From Syntrophobacterales bacterium Delta_02 (GTDB lineage: Bacteria > Desulfobacterota > Syntrophorhabdia > Syntrophorhabdales > Syntrophorhabdaceae): a DNA stretch of 37,961 nt. The stretch spans positions 1 through 37,961 of the forward strand of contig LVAA01000006.1 in assembly GCA_001603955.1 (NCBI GenBank). The letters are read 5' to 3'. Numbering within the stretch: the first letter of the stretch is position 1; every line of letters starts with the position of its first letter. A model generated the notes under the pieces. It saw nothing but the letters and a program-made list of their open reading frames with translations, was not told the origin of the DNA and ran no database searches. Of the stretch, positions 30,970 to 37,961 are shown piece after piece. The position numbers were made by a program, and so were the translations under genes.

Positions 30970-31680
30970 ATGGCAGCTGACGACAAAAAGAGTCTCATCG
31001 TTCTTCGCGAGAAACATCAGGTAGACCGATACATCCGGGAGATAGTCGAGCAGAATACGCCAGTCAGGGTCGTCATCGACGAGACCATTGTCCTCGATGA
31101 CTGCCGCCTCCTCGTCCGGGAAGGCAAGAGAGGAGAACTCCTCATCGAGGCATCGCTGGCGCCGGGAGAATACCCGGAAACGGGACGGGCGATCGTCACC
31201 TGTGCCGGCAACATCTCTCTCTACACCTTCGGGACGAAGGTCCTCTCCATAGAACTGGCGGAACATCGCCGCATGCACCTGACCGTCCAGTATCCTGACA
31301 GGATCACAAAGCGGGAAAGACGCAGGCACATCAGGGTGCGTCCATCGGCAGCCCAGCCGGTGTCGGCGCGCATCGCCACAGGCAACGGCGACCCCGTCCA
31401 CGTGGAACCGGTGGACATAAGCACCGGGGGCCTCTCCTTCATGTTGACGGAAGAGGTGGCCCGTTTCAAGTCGGGTGATGCCGTCGAGCTTACCGTAACG
31501 GTCCCCGCCTTCGGAGAGCTGCACGCACGGGCCACGGTGAGGAGCGTCGTCCATCTCATGGATCTCACCCGGATCGGGGTCGAGTTCTCCTCCCTGCCCG
31601 AGGATGCCAGGAGGGGGATCACGCAGTACGTGGCCGAGCGTGAACGCCAGACCGACCAGGAACTCTTCGCCGAAGACTAA
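30970..31680 (+). CDS. PilZ-domain protein (YcgR-like)
   Basis: 236 residues. The N-terminal half (about 1-105) is a YcgR-N-like beta domain. The PilZ domain begins near 116 with RERRRHIRVRP (the RxxxR c-di-GMP arm) and continues with VEPVDISTGGLSFML (the D/N-x-S-x-x-G motif). Both binding motifs are intact, so c-di-GMP binding is likely, with a role in motility or envelope control. ATG 30970 has no evident Shine-Dalgarno. It lies 92 bases before the helicase gene. Confidence 0.88.
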   Translation: MAADDKKSLIVLREKHQVDRYIREIVEQNTPVRVVIDETIVLDDCRLLVREGKRGELLIEASLAPGEYPETGRAIVTCAGNISLYTFGTKVLSIELAEHRRMHLTVQYPDRITKRERRRHIRVRPSAAQPVSARIATGNGDPVHVEPVDISTGGLSFMLTEEVARFKSGDAVELTVTVPAFGELHARATVRSVVHLMDLTRIGVEFSSLPEDARRGITQYVAERERQTDQELFAED

Positions 31681-31708
31681 AAAGGACTTGGCTGCCTGCC
31701 CGCCAGAT

Positions 31709-31745
31709 CCTGAAACCCCTTAAACCTGAAACCTGAAACCTGAAA
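31709..31745. repeat. CCTGAAA heptamer array
   Basis: Three perfect tandem CCTGAAA units (31725-31745), with one more at 31709-31715. They lie between the PilZ stop and the -10 box of the helicase gene. The same unit forms the longer array at 37907-37961. Confidence 0.85.
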
Positions 31746-31756
31746 CGTTTTTCTGT

Positions 31757-31762
31757 TATAAT
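31757..31762 (+). promoter_or_regulatory. Perfect -10 box (TATAAT) of the helicase gene
   Basis: TATAAT ends ten bases before ATG 31773, so the transcript would begin at about 31769 with a leader of roughly four bases. The -35 region falls inside the CCTGAAA array and matches the consensus poorly. Confidence 0.55.
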
Positions 31763-31772
31763 ATCCCCGATC

Positions 31773-33791
31773 ATGGCGAACGGAAATCTCAGGGAAGAAC
31801 TCAACGAGAGGCAATACGAGGCGGTGACCGCCGTCAATGGTCCCGTGCTCGTCATCGCGGGGGCGGGCAGCGGCAAAACGCGGGTCATCGAATACAGGGT
31901 GAGGTATCTCGTCGAGACAGGCATCGACCCCGCCTCGATCCTCCTTCTCACTTTCTCCAGGCGAAGCGCGAAGGAGATGATATCCCGGGCCGCGCGGCAC
32001 GACCCCCGATGCGAGGGCGTCGAAGGGGGCACCTTCCATTCCTTTGCCAACAAGATGCTGCGGAGGATGAGCGGGTTCTTCGGGCTTCCGGACACGTTCA
32101 CCATCTATGATGAGTCCGATGCCGAGGAAGCGATCCACCGGTGCGCGGTGGGTCTTGGCTTCTACGAGAGGCAGAAAAGGCGTCCCCGGAAGGACATGCT
32201 CAGGAAGATCCTCAGCATGTCGGTCAACAAGGAGATGACCCTCGAAGGAGTTCTGGAGAGGCACTATCCGGAGTTCCTTCAGTTCGCCGACGAGATAGGA
32301 GAACTGCGCCGCAAGTACACAGGGTACAAGGTGGCCTCGCAGTGCCTGGACTACGATGATCTCCTGCTCTACTTCAAGCTCCTCCTTGAGAATGAGGACG
32401 CGCGTTCCCGCATCGCCGCCCGCTACCGTTACGTCATGATCGATGAGTTCCAGGACACGAACGCCATGCAGGGGGACATCGCGTACCACCTGGCGGCGGC
32501 TCACCGCAACATCCTGGTGGTCGGCGACGACGCCCAGTCCATCTATTCCTTCCGGGGAAGCTCTCACGAGAACATCATGCGCTTTCCCGAGCGCTTTGAC
32601 GGGTGCAGGGTCATCAAGCTGGAGGACAACTACCGGAGCACCCAGGCGATCCTGGATGTCGGCAATGCCGTTCTCGACAACATGGCGAACAAGTACCAGA
32701 AATGCCTCAAGGCCGTGGCAAAGGACCATGGAGAGAAGCCCTGTCTCATCTATTCCCGGGACGCCCACGAGGAGGCCGCCTGGGTGGTCGACAGGATAAA
32801 GGAATTCTACGACCAGGGAATGGAACTGTCCCACCAGTGCGTCCTTTTCCGGTCTTCCTACATAACCATACCGCTGCAGGCGGAACTCGGCAGGCGCAAC
32901 ATCCCCTTTGCCGTTTACGGAGGCCTGAAGTTCTACGAAACGGCACACGTGAAGGATCTCATAGCGCACCTCAAGCTCTTCGTTAACCCGAAGGACGAGC
33001 TGGCGTGGAGCCGCGTTCTCCTGCTTGTACCGGGGATAGGTCCGAAGACCGCTGAAAGGATGCTTGGGGAGATGGCCCCCTGCGAGACCCTCCGGTCTGT
33101 TGTCGGGAACGTTATCAAGCGGACGGGAATTGCCCCGGGGAGGTCCTCTGCCGGGCTTGCCCGTCTTGCCTGTCTTCTTGACCCCGACGAGACGGGGCCG
33201 GAAGACGTGGTGCGGAGGGTGATCGACTACTACGATCCCATCCTGAGAGAGAAGTTCGATCTCGACTGGAATCTGAGGAAGAACGACCTCGACGCGCTGG
33301 CGCAGATATCGGGCCGCTACGGCTCCGTGCGCGACTTCCTTGTGGACCTTGCCATCGAGCCGCCGGAGCGGGGCGTCAGGGATTTCCACGACACCATATG
33401 GGAAAGGCCGCTCATCCTCTCGACGATCCATTCCGCAAAGGGGTTGGAGTGGCGCAACGTCTTCCTCATCGGTGCCGTGGACGGCGTCCTGCCCTCCAGC
33501 TACACGACCCGCGACGACGAAGGTCTCGAAGAGGAACGACGGCTCCTCTATGTCGCGGTGACGCGCGCCAGAGAGCGGCTTTACATCCTTGCTCACCACG
33601 AGGGACGCAAGAATGGCATACACACCTTCAACAGGCTTTCCCGTTTCATCGAGGCGCAGAACGTCAGGGCGTGCCTCGATGAGGGAAACGTGCCGCACGC
33701 TCTCGCGTCGGATGATGCCCGCGTTGCCGGTCCCGCGGATGGCATGAGCAAGACGGACCTCCTCGAGAAACTGCTCGATTCGATGAAGTAG
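31773..33791 (+). CDS. UvrD/PcrA-type superfamily 1 DNA helicase
   Basis: 672 residues, slightly short of UvrD/PcrA (about 720). Motifs in order: NERQYEAV Q-motif, AGAGSGKTRV (Walker A, 29-38), LLTFSRRSAKEM (Ia), YVMIDEFQDTN (II), VVGDDAQSIYSFRGS (III), LEDNYRST (IV), STIHSAKGLEWRNVFL (V) and LLYVAVTRARERLYI (VI). All are intact, giving a 3'-5' helicase for repair or replication. The C-terminus is shorter than in PcrA and lacks the usual Tudor-like RNA-polymerase-binding tail. No Shine-Dalgarno is seen; see the -10 box just upstream. Confidence 0.92.
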   Translation: MANGNLREELNERQYEAVTAVNGPVLVIAGAGSGKTRVIEYRVRYLVETGIDPASILLLTFSRRSAKEMISRAARHDPRCEGVEGGTFHSFANKMLRRMSGFFGLPDTFTIYDESDAEEAIHRCAVGLGFYERQKRRPRKDMLRKILSMSVNKEMTLEGVLERHYPEFLQFADEIGELRRKYTGYKVASQCLDYDDLLLYFKLLLENEDARSRIAARYRYVMIDEFQDTNAMQGDIAYHLAAAHRNILVVGDDAQSIYSFRGSSHENIMRFPERFDGCRVIKLEDNYRSTQAILDVGNAVLDNMANKYQKCLKAVAKDHGEKPCLIYSRDAHEEAAWVVDRIKEFYDQGMELSHQCVLFRSSYITIPLQAELGRRNIPFAVYGGLKFYETAHVKDLIAHLKLFVNPKDELAWSRVLLLVPGIGPKTAERMLGEMAPCETLRSVVGNVIKRTGIAPGRSSAGLARLACLLDPDETGPEDVVRRVIDYYDPILREKFDLDWNLRKNDLDALAQISGRYGSVRDFLVDLAIEPPERGVRDFHDTIWERPLILSTIHSAKGLEWRNVFLIGAVDGVLPSSYTTRDDEGLEEERRLLYVAVTRARERLYILAHHEGRKNGIHTFNRLSRFIEAQNVRACLDEGNVPHALASDDARVAGPADGMSKTDLLEKLLDSMK

Positions 33792-33814
33792 GATCCGGTG
33801 GGATGAGGGCCGTG

Positions 33815-33842
33815 TTGATTTCCGCCTTCCTTTCGTTACAAT
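33815..33842 (+). promoter_or_regulatory. Promoter of the exported hypothetical gene
   Basis: TTGATT (33815-33820), 16-bp spacer, TACAAT (33837-33842). The predicted start near 33849 gives a leader of about 40 bases with ACAGGAGG as ribosome site. Confidence 0.65.
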
Positions 33843-33889
33843 GAGATGTAAGATATGCGTATCCGAAAAGGGTAAACACAGGAGGCTCC

Positions 33890-34723
33890 ATGAAGAGAAT
33901 TGGTCTGAGATCTTTTGTTCTTGCCGCGTTGTTTTGTTTTCTTTCAACGCCTGCGGTCTGGTCCCAGACCACTGTCAGCAATACGGACGGGTTCATGGGA
34001 AACAAATGGGGGACGCATCTAAGCGCCGTAAAGAATGTCAGGAAGGTCGGCAGTTATTATGATAAGACCATACAGATATACCAGGTGCAGGGAACGCCTG
34101 ACCAACTTGCAGGTCGCTGGCAGCTGCTTTTCCGGAACGACCTTCTCATGGCGGCAAAACTGCGGGTCGAGGGAAAGCAGTTGACAGGTCTATGGGGGCA
34201 GGTCGACAACGATCTGGGCACGACCTTCGGCAAACCAGCCGACGCGTATGACAGCGAACATTTTAAAAGACACACCTGGGATTCCGCAAAGACCTTCGCG
34301 GAGGCGGAATATGGTTCCTCAACATGGGTAAAAGCGGTCCTGGTCTCCAAAGAGCTTTACGATCAGTGGGTTACGGCCGAGAAGGTGAAGGACAGGGACC
34401 GAAAACTGGCATGCAACTACACCAGGTTCGGGTATGGAAGTTTCAGCAAGTATTGCGTGGATCAGAATACCGTCCGGAGACTTCCGGATCAGATCATCAG
34501 TGCCGATGTTTGGAATGTATCGCTGGTGGAAGACGGCGTCGCGACCAGGTACACCATGGAATTCGACTGCGGCAAACGCCTGTCGCGCCGTATGAGCATA
34601 ACCCACTACAGGAACGACCGGGTAGACGAGTCGCGGGGAGGGAGATCAGGCTTGAAACCGGACGCGACCTGGAGACAGGTCCAAGGGATCTATAAGGACG
34701 TGCACGGTTTTCTGTGCAAGTAA
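33890..34723 (+). CDS. Exported hypothetical protein, 277 residues
   Basis: A signal peptide (LRSFVLAALFCFLSTPAVWSQ) precedes a soluble periplasmic protein with no family I recognise. The early mature region has GFMGNKWGTHLSAVKNVRKVG, similar to repeats in delta-type periplasmic proteins where a K/RWG-x-x-x-x-x-V unit recurs. Three Cys (ACNY, KYCVD, DCGK) plus a fourth near the terminus (FLCK) suggest two disulfides. AGGAGG precedes the ATG. It stands alone between helicase and ftcD genes with its own promoter. Confidence 0.75.
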   Translation: MKRIGLRSFVLAALFCFLSTPAVWSQTTVSNTDGFMGNKWGTHLSAVKNVRKVGSYYDKTIQIYQVQGTPDQLAGRWQLLFRNDLLMAAKLRVEGKQLTGLWGQVDNDLGTTFGKPADAYDSEHFKRHTWDSAKTFAEAEYGSSTWVKAVLVSKELYDQWVTAEKVKDRDRKLACNYTRFGYGSFSKYCVDQNTVRRLPDQIISADVWNVSLVEDGVATRYTMEFDCGKRLSRRMSITHYRNDRVDESRGGRSGLKPDATWRQVQGIYKDVHGFLCK

Positions 34724-34768
34724 AGAGGGGACCCGCCTTTCTCCCCGGTGCCCGATGGCAAAAAAGAC

Positions 34769-34797
34769 TTTATCGACAGCCTGCTAAAGGTTACAAT
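34769..34797 (+). promoter_or_regulatory. Promoter of the formimidoyltransferase gene
   Basis: TTTATC (34769-34774), 17-bp spacer, TACAAT (34792-34797). The -10 box covers the first in-frame ATG (34796), so ATG 34808 lies close to the expected +1 and the message would be nearly leaderless. Confidence 0.6.
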
Positions 34798-34807
34798 GAA
34801 GACCACC

Positions 34808-35704
34808 ATGAAAAAGATCATCGAAACGGTTCCCAACTTCAGCGAGGGGCGAAGTTCGGCAAAGATCCGGAAGATCCTGGACTGTTTCACCGGTGTCAAG
34901 GGGGTCAAGCTTCTCGACCATCACAAGGACAAGGACCACAACCGCCTGGTGGTGACTGCCGCGGGGGAGGCGGCGCGTGTGAGGAAGGCCGTGCTGGCCG
35001 CCGTGGGCGTGGCCGTGGAGACCATAAACCTTTGCCGGCACAGGGGTGAGCATCCCCGGATGGGGGCCGTCGATGTGATACCCTTCATCCCTATCGGTGA
35101 CACCTCCATGGAAGAGGCCGTCGCGCTCTCCGTCGACGTCGCGAAGGAGATCTGGCGGAGTTTTCGCGTGCCCGTGTTCCTCTACGAGGAGTCGGCCTCC
35201 CGCCCCGACAGGAGAGCACTTCCCGACATCCGCAGGGGAGAGTTCGAGGGGATGAAGGAGAAGATCAAGGACCCTCAATGGAAACCTGATTTCGGCGACG
35301 CGGCTGTCCACCCCACGGCGGGCGTGGTTGCCGTGGGGGCGAGAAGGCCCCTCGTGGCTTTCAACGTCAACCTCGATACGGACAGCATGGCCGTGGCCAC
35401 CGCCATCGCGCGCGCGGTGCGCGGCCAGAGCGGAGGTCTGCGCTACTGCCGCGCCATCGCCATCAACCTGAGGGAACGGGGCATAGTCCAGGTATCCATG
35501 AACATGACGGACTACACCCGGACCCCACTGTACCGTTCCCTTGAAATGGTGAGGATGGAGGCAAGGCGGTACGGTGTCAACGTCATCGGCAGCGAGATAG
35601 TGGGCCTCGTCCCCTCCGACGCCATGATCGAGAGCGCCGCCTACTACATGTCGCTCGAAAACTTCACCACCGACCAGATCCTGGAAAACAAACTGGCAGA
35701 CTGA
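34808..35704 (+). CDS. ftcD: Glutamate formimidoyltransferase
   Basis: 298 residues. Starts KKIIETVPNFSEGRS, the family N-terminal motif; HRGEHPRMGAVDVIPFIPI contains the catalytic His region; GVVAVGARRPLVAFNVNL follows. It transfers the formimino group of formiminoglutamate to tetrahydrofolate in histidine breakdown, or runs analogous one-carbon chemistry. The cyclodeaminase domain of the fused mammalian enzyme is absent, as in many bacteria. No other histidine-utilisation gene is in the window. The frame is open to 34748, but the promoter covers 34769-34797 and homologues begin at this point. Confidence 0.88.
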   Translation: MKKIIETVPNFSEGRSSAKIRKILDCFTGVKGVKLLDHHKDKDHNRLVVTAAGEAARVRKAVLAAVGVAVETINLCRHRGEHPRMGAVDVIPFIPIGDTSMEEAVALSVDVAKEIWRSFRVPVFLYEESASRPDRRALPDIRRGEFEGMKEKIKDPQWKPDFGDAAVHPTAGVVAVGARRPLVAFNVNLDTDSMAVATAIARAVRGQSGGLRYCRAIAINLRERGIVQVSMNMTDYTRTPLYRSLEMVRMEARRYGVNVIGSEIVGLVPSDAMIESAAYYMSLENFTTDQILENKLAD

Positions 35705-35715
35705 AAGGACCGTTG

Positions 35716-35855
35716 CAACCGCTTGCGCCGCTTGAGCGTTAAAGGCTTCTTCCTTCCCACGTTGGCACGCTGAAAGACCGTTGCAACCTCTTGAAGGGTT
35801 TGAACGCAAGGAATATTTCTTTATTGTCTTTTAACGTTCAAGCGGCTCAAGCGGT
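35716..35855. repeat. Inverted- and direct-repeat spacer between convergent genes
   Basis: CCGCTTGAGCGTTAAA near 35733 and TTTAACGTTCAAGCGG near 35830 are inverted repeats with one mismatch. Between them GACCGTTGCAACC occurs as a direct repeat (about 35709 and 35776). The right end merges into AAGCGGCTC words that touch the stop of the TauE/SafE gene. It could act as a bidirectional transcript end, but I see no strong terminator. Confidence 0.55.
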
Positions 35856-36623
35856 TTACACCGTTTTGATGTACCTGATCCCCATCCAGAGGCCGACGAT
35901 CGCGAAGATGACCTTCAGGTGGAACTCGGGTACGAGGTGGGCGAAGCTTGCGCCGATGTAGCCGCCGATCGCAGCGCCCAGGACAAGACCAAGACCCAGA
36001 TGTTTCGCCACATTGCCGAGCCTGTAGTGCGTGAAGGCTCCCATGGCGCTTCCCGGCACCATGGCGAGGAGGGACGTGCCCTGGGCGAGGTGTTGGGGCA
36101 TGCCGATGAATATGACGAGAAAGGGGACCATGATGCCGCCTCCCCCGACACCCATCATCCCGGAGAGGAAGCCGGTGAAGGCGCCCGTGCCGATGAGCGT
36201 CGCGTAGTGCAGAAAGGGGCCGACGTGATAGGAGGACTTGAGGATGAAACCTTTGAAGACGAGGAGAAGGGATACGACGACGAGGAACCAGCCAAAGGCC
36301 CTCTTCAACTGTTTTTCCGGCAGGGAATGGGCATAGAGGGCCCCAAAGCGGGCGGTGGTCATGGCACAGACGGCAAGGACGAGAGCGGCCCGCCAGTCCA
36401 CGAACCCGTGGAACCCATACGTGACCGCGCCGATGAGGGCCGTGAAGACGATCGCGAGAAGGCTCGTGCCATGCGCCTGGTGCTGGGTGAGCCCGGCGAG
36501 TATGACCATGAGAGGGATCATGATGATGCCCCCTCCGAGCCCGATAAGCCCCCCGAAGGCGCCCCCCGCCAATCCGATCAAGAGACCTTTTCCCTGACTT
36601 CTGGAGAACGATTCCGCCGCCAT
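35856..36623 (-). CDS. TauE/SafE-family (TSUP) membrane exporter
   Basis: About 255 residues from ATG 36623, with eight helices. The two-fold repeat is clear: GLAGGAFGGLIGLGGGIIMIPLM in the first half and GFLSGMMGVGGGGIMVPFLV in the second, both with the family GxGGG-x-x-P core. TSUP proteins export sulfite, sulfoacetate or related organosulfonates; the substrate here is unknown. TATATT at 36632-36637 (minus strand) and TGGCCA 17 bases before it form a promoter whose start point meets ATG 36623, so an upstream GTG at 36641 is unlikely. Confidence 0.88.
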   Translation of the reverse strand: MAAESFSRSQGKGLLIGLAGGAFGGLIGLGGGIIMIPLMVILAGLTQHQAHGTSLLAIVFTALIGAVTYGFHGFVDWRAALVLAVCAMTTARFGALYAHSLPEKQLKRAFGWFLVVVSLLLVFKGFILKSSYHVGPFLHYATLIGTGAFTGFLSGMMGVGGGGIMVPFLVIFIGMPQHLAQGTSLLAMVPGSAMGAFTHYRLGNVAKHLGLGLVLGAAIGGYIGASFAHLVPEFHLKVIFAIVGLWMGIRYIKTV

Positions 36624-36631
36624 GCGAAACC

Positions 36632-36660
36632 AATATACCACGAGCGGACGGGTTTGGCCA
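36632..36660 (-). promoter_or_regulatory. Promoter of the TauE/SafE gene
   Basis: Minus strand: TGGCCA (36660-36655), 17-bp spacer, TATATT (36637-36632). The predicted start is about two bases before ATG 36623, so the message would be leaderless. Confidence 0.45.
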
Positions 36661-36780
36661 TGATCAGAAGATCGTCGCCAGTCTCAGGTCCCACGTCGCA
36701 AGTCTAAAAGCGAATGAATTTCCTGTCGGCGCAAACGATTCTGTCGACAGCCCATCCCCTTTCGCGGTCTCTTTTTGGCG

Positions 36781-36822
36781 ACCTGCGACCTGCGACCTGC
36801 GACCTGCGACCTGCGACCTGCG
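36781..36822. repeat. ACCTGCG heptamer array, six perfect copies
   Basis: Six tandem ACCTGCG units lie between the divergent TauE/SafE and DRTGG genes, preceded by a TTTTTGGCG run. Reverse-complement reading gives the CGCAGGT word; translation of it produces the false SQVAGRRSQVAG strings seen in many databases. Confidence 0.9.
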
Positions 36823-36918
36823 ACTGTCTTTACCTCGAAGAGAAAGGTTGAACTGTTGCCGGTGCTAACATATGATGTTTTTGTGTAACACATGACACTT
36901 TCACGGAGCGGAGATGAT

Positions 36919-37293
36919 ATGAAGCTGCGAGAAGTAAAAGAGGTGCTCGATGCGGAGGTTGTTGTCGGTCACGATCAGCTCGATATGGAAGTGGAAAAAG
37001 GCGCCTGCGCCGATCTGATGAGCGATCTTCTCGTGTATTGCCAGGCGGGAAGCCTCTTGCTGACCGGCCTTACCAACCATCAGGTCGTTCGCACGGCGGA
37101 GGTCCTCGATGCCGCTGCCGTCGTCATGGTACGCGGGAAGCGTCCCCAGCCGGAGACCGTCAAGCTCGCGGAAGAGTTGCACATACCGGTCCTGACAACA
37201 AAATACATCCTCTTCGAGACCGTCGGCAGGTTGTACGCGAAGGGCATGGTCGGCTGCATCGAAAAGGCCGGCGAAGAACGGGATCTCTCATGA
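36919..37293 (+). CDS. DRTGG-domain protein
   Basis: 124 residues from ATG 36919 (GGAG five bases upstream). LREVKEVLDAEVVVGHDQLDMEVEKGACADLMSD is the DRTGG start, as in the central domain of Pta-type phosphotransacetylases and CBS/DRTGG regulators. VLTTKYILFETVGRLYAKGM is the conserved end. In anaerobes such stand-alone DRTGG proteins sit beside PHP-domain, Fe-hydrogenase-like and RsbW-like proteins. Here an ATPase-fold RsbW-like gene follows. Function unknown, with nucleotide or ligand sensing likely. Confidence 0.85.
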   Translation: MKLREVKEVLDAEVVVGHDQLDMEVEKGACADLMSDLLVYCQAGSLLLTGLTNHQVVRTAEVLDAAAVVMVRGKRPQPETVKLAEELHIPVLTTKYILFETVGRLYAKGMVGCIEKAGEERDLS

Positions 37294-37386
37294 GCTGCCT
37301 CACCCGGTCCTTGTTCTTCGACTCTTTACAGCCTGTTGAACCTTTGAAGCCTTGAACGGTTTCCACGGGCTCGTGATGCCTGAGCC

Positions 37387-37866
37387 TTACCGCTTCCCCT
37401 TTTTCATGTCCTTCGCGAGGGTGATGACGAGGTGGTTGCGGTTCTCGAGGCGTTTGTATTCTATGTTGCTCGAGAAGCGCTTCATTGTCTTCATGGTGGG
37501 GCGGGGTGCGTCGGAGGCCGGGTCGAGGGAACCGATGAAAGGGTCGTCCTCGAGGAGCATGTTATAGGCCTTGCCGGAATCGATGAGGGAAACAACGTAT
37601 TTTCCGAACTTGTCGACCTTGCAGGAGAGCTTTATCTCGCCGGGTTCGTTGTGGAAGGTGAAGGTCACGATGTTTGTCAGGGCCTCGGTGAGGACACGGC
37701 GGACCTCCTCAAGGCGGTCGACGGTGAAGCCCTGCCCGGCGGCATGGTTGCACGCAAATTCGATGAAGCCGTGCAGGGAATCCATTGACGCCTCCGCTGC
37801 ATACTCGCCCAGGACCCGCGGTAGCTCCTGAGCCCCATTGTCGTTTGTTCCGTTCTGCCCTTCCAT
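37387..37866 (-). CDS. RsbW-like GHKL-fold ATP-binding protein, possibly degenerate
   Basis: 159 residues. EEVRRVLTEALTNIVTF has the N-box Asn, and YVVSLIDSGKAYN is the G1 motif (DxG). The Gly-rich lid expected near the end (G-x-G-L-x-L) is replaced by RPTMKTMKRFSSNIEYKR, so ATP binding may be weak or lost. RsbW/SpoIIAB-type proteins are anti-sigma or partner-switch kinases. GGAGGG precedes ATG 37866. The neighbouring DRTGG gene ends 93 bases away, tail to tail. Confidence 0.8.
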   Translation of the reverse strand: MEGQNGTNDNGAQELPRVLGEYAAEASMDSLHGFIEFACNHAAGQGFTVDRLEEVRRVLTEALTNIVTFTFHNEPGEIKLSCKVDKFGKYVVSLIDSGKAYNMLLEDDPFIGSLDPASDAPRPTMKTMKRFSSNIEYKRLENRNHLVITLAKDMKKGKR

Positions 37867-37906
37867 CTATCTTACCCTCCGAAACATTTCCATCGTATTA
37901 TTTTAA

Positions 37907-37961
37907 CCTGAAACCTGAAACCTGAAACCTGAAACCTGAAACCTGAAACCTGAAACCTGAA
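37907..37961. repeat. CCTGAAA heptamer array, at least 7.9 copies (cut by window end)
   Basis: Seven perfect tandem CCTGAAA units plus six bases of an eighth run to the window end, so the full length is unknown. It starts 41 bases upstream of the RsbW-like gene's ATG. It has the same unit as the array at 31709-31745. Confidence 0.9.

Noticed and set aside
34748..34807. Extended N-terminus of the formimidoyltransferase
   Set aside because: The added residues would cover the promoter and match nothing at the family N-terminus, which begins at KKIIETVPNFSEG.
36684..36893. Minus-strand ORF with SQVAGRRSQVAG repeats
   Set aside because: Translation of the ACCTGCG array; a familiar false protein in databases.

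Overview
This is a GC-rich, gene-dense chromosomal stretch from an anaerobic, Gram-negative-type bacterium. The outer-membrane hardware (two TonB-dependent receptors, an OmpA-type protein), the TAXI-TRAP transporter, the NapH-like membrane ferredoxin, the FmdE-domain protein and the intergenic heptamer arrays suggest a Desulfobacterota/Syntrophorhabdia-like lineage. That placement is an inference from gene content only. No rRNA, tRNA, CRISPR array, transposase or phage gene was seen.

Layout. 82-3851: a TAXI-TRAP importer (binding protein plus fused permease), then a small membrane protein and a 31-residue peptide that resembles its last membrane segment. 4047-9195: mostly minus-strand single genes (a hypothetical protein, OmpA-like lipid-interface protein, acyltransferase 3, a plus-strand Nudix hydrolase, a DUF5714-type Cys-rich protein). 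Between them lie a 171-bp inverted-repeat element and a 9-bp tandem array. 9316-16762: a plus-strand island with a TonB receptor behind an operator-like palindrome, an exported class I methyltransferase, an exported FmdE-domain protein with a CxxCH motif, a NapH-like membrane Fe-S protein, an exported tetrapyrrole methylase and an APC permease. 16903-19821: a HesB/IscA-like protein, a divergent pilin-like protein, a Cse60-like small protein, and a Crp/Fnr regulator facing a 31-residue membrane peptide across an FNR-geometry palindrome; then a DUF4214-like exported protein. 20185-24617: an SLC12-type transporter and the glycogen debranching enzyme GlgX, divergently transcribed. 24632-29947 (minus): TonB receptor, lipoprotein binding protein, ABC ATPase, ABC-3 permease and a methyltransferase in one tight operon. 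30305-37866: PLD nuclease, PilZ protein, UvrD-type helicase, exported hypothetical, formimidoyltransferase, TauE/SafE exporter, DRTGG protein and an RsbW-like ATPase-fold protein.

The strongest candidate for something undescribed is the 9.3-15.3 kb island. It predicts two SAM-dependent methylases, of unrelated folds, on the outside of the inner membrane, together with an exported FmdE domain, a membrane electron-transfer protein and an outer-membrane receptor. SAM is normally cytoplasmic, so either SAM or a substitute is available there, or these folds have been repurposed for binding. A second locus (24.6-29.9 kb) also joins a TonB receptor to a methyltransferase, this time cytoplasmic and coupled to an ABC-3 metal-type importer whose binding protein has lost most of the family's metal-ligand histidines.

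Other recurring patterns are short-period intergenic arrays (7 and 9 bp), promoters of the form TTGACN-17/18-TGCTACC, and several genes whose -10 box lies within about 15 bases of the start codon with no Shine-Dalgarno sequence, as expected for leaderless messages.
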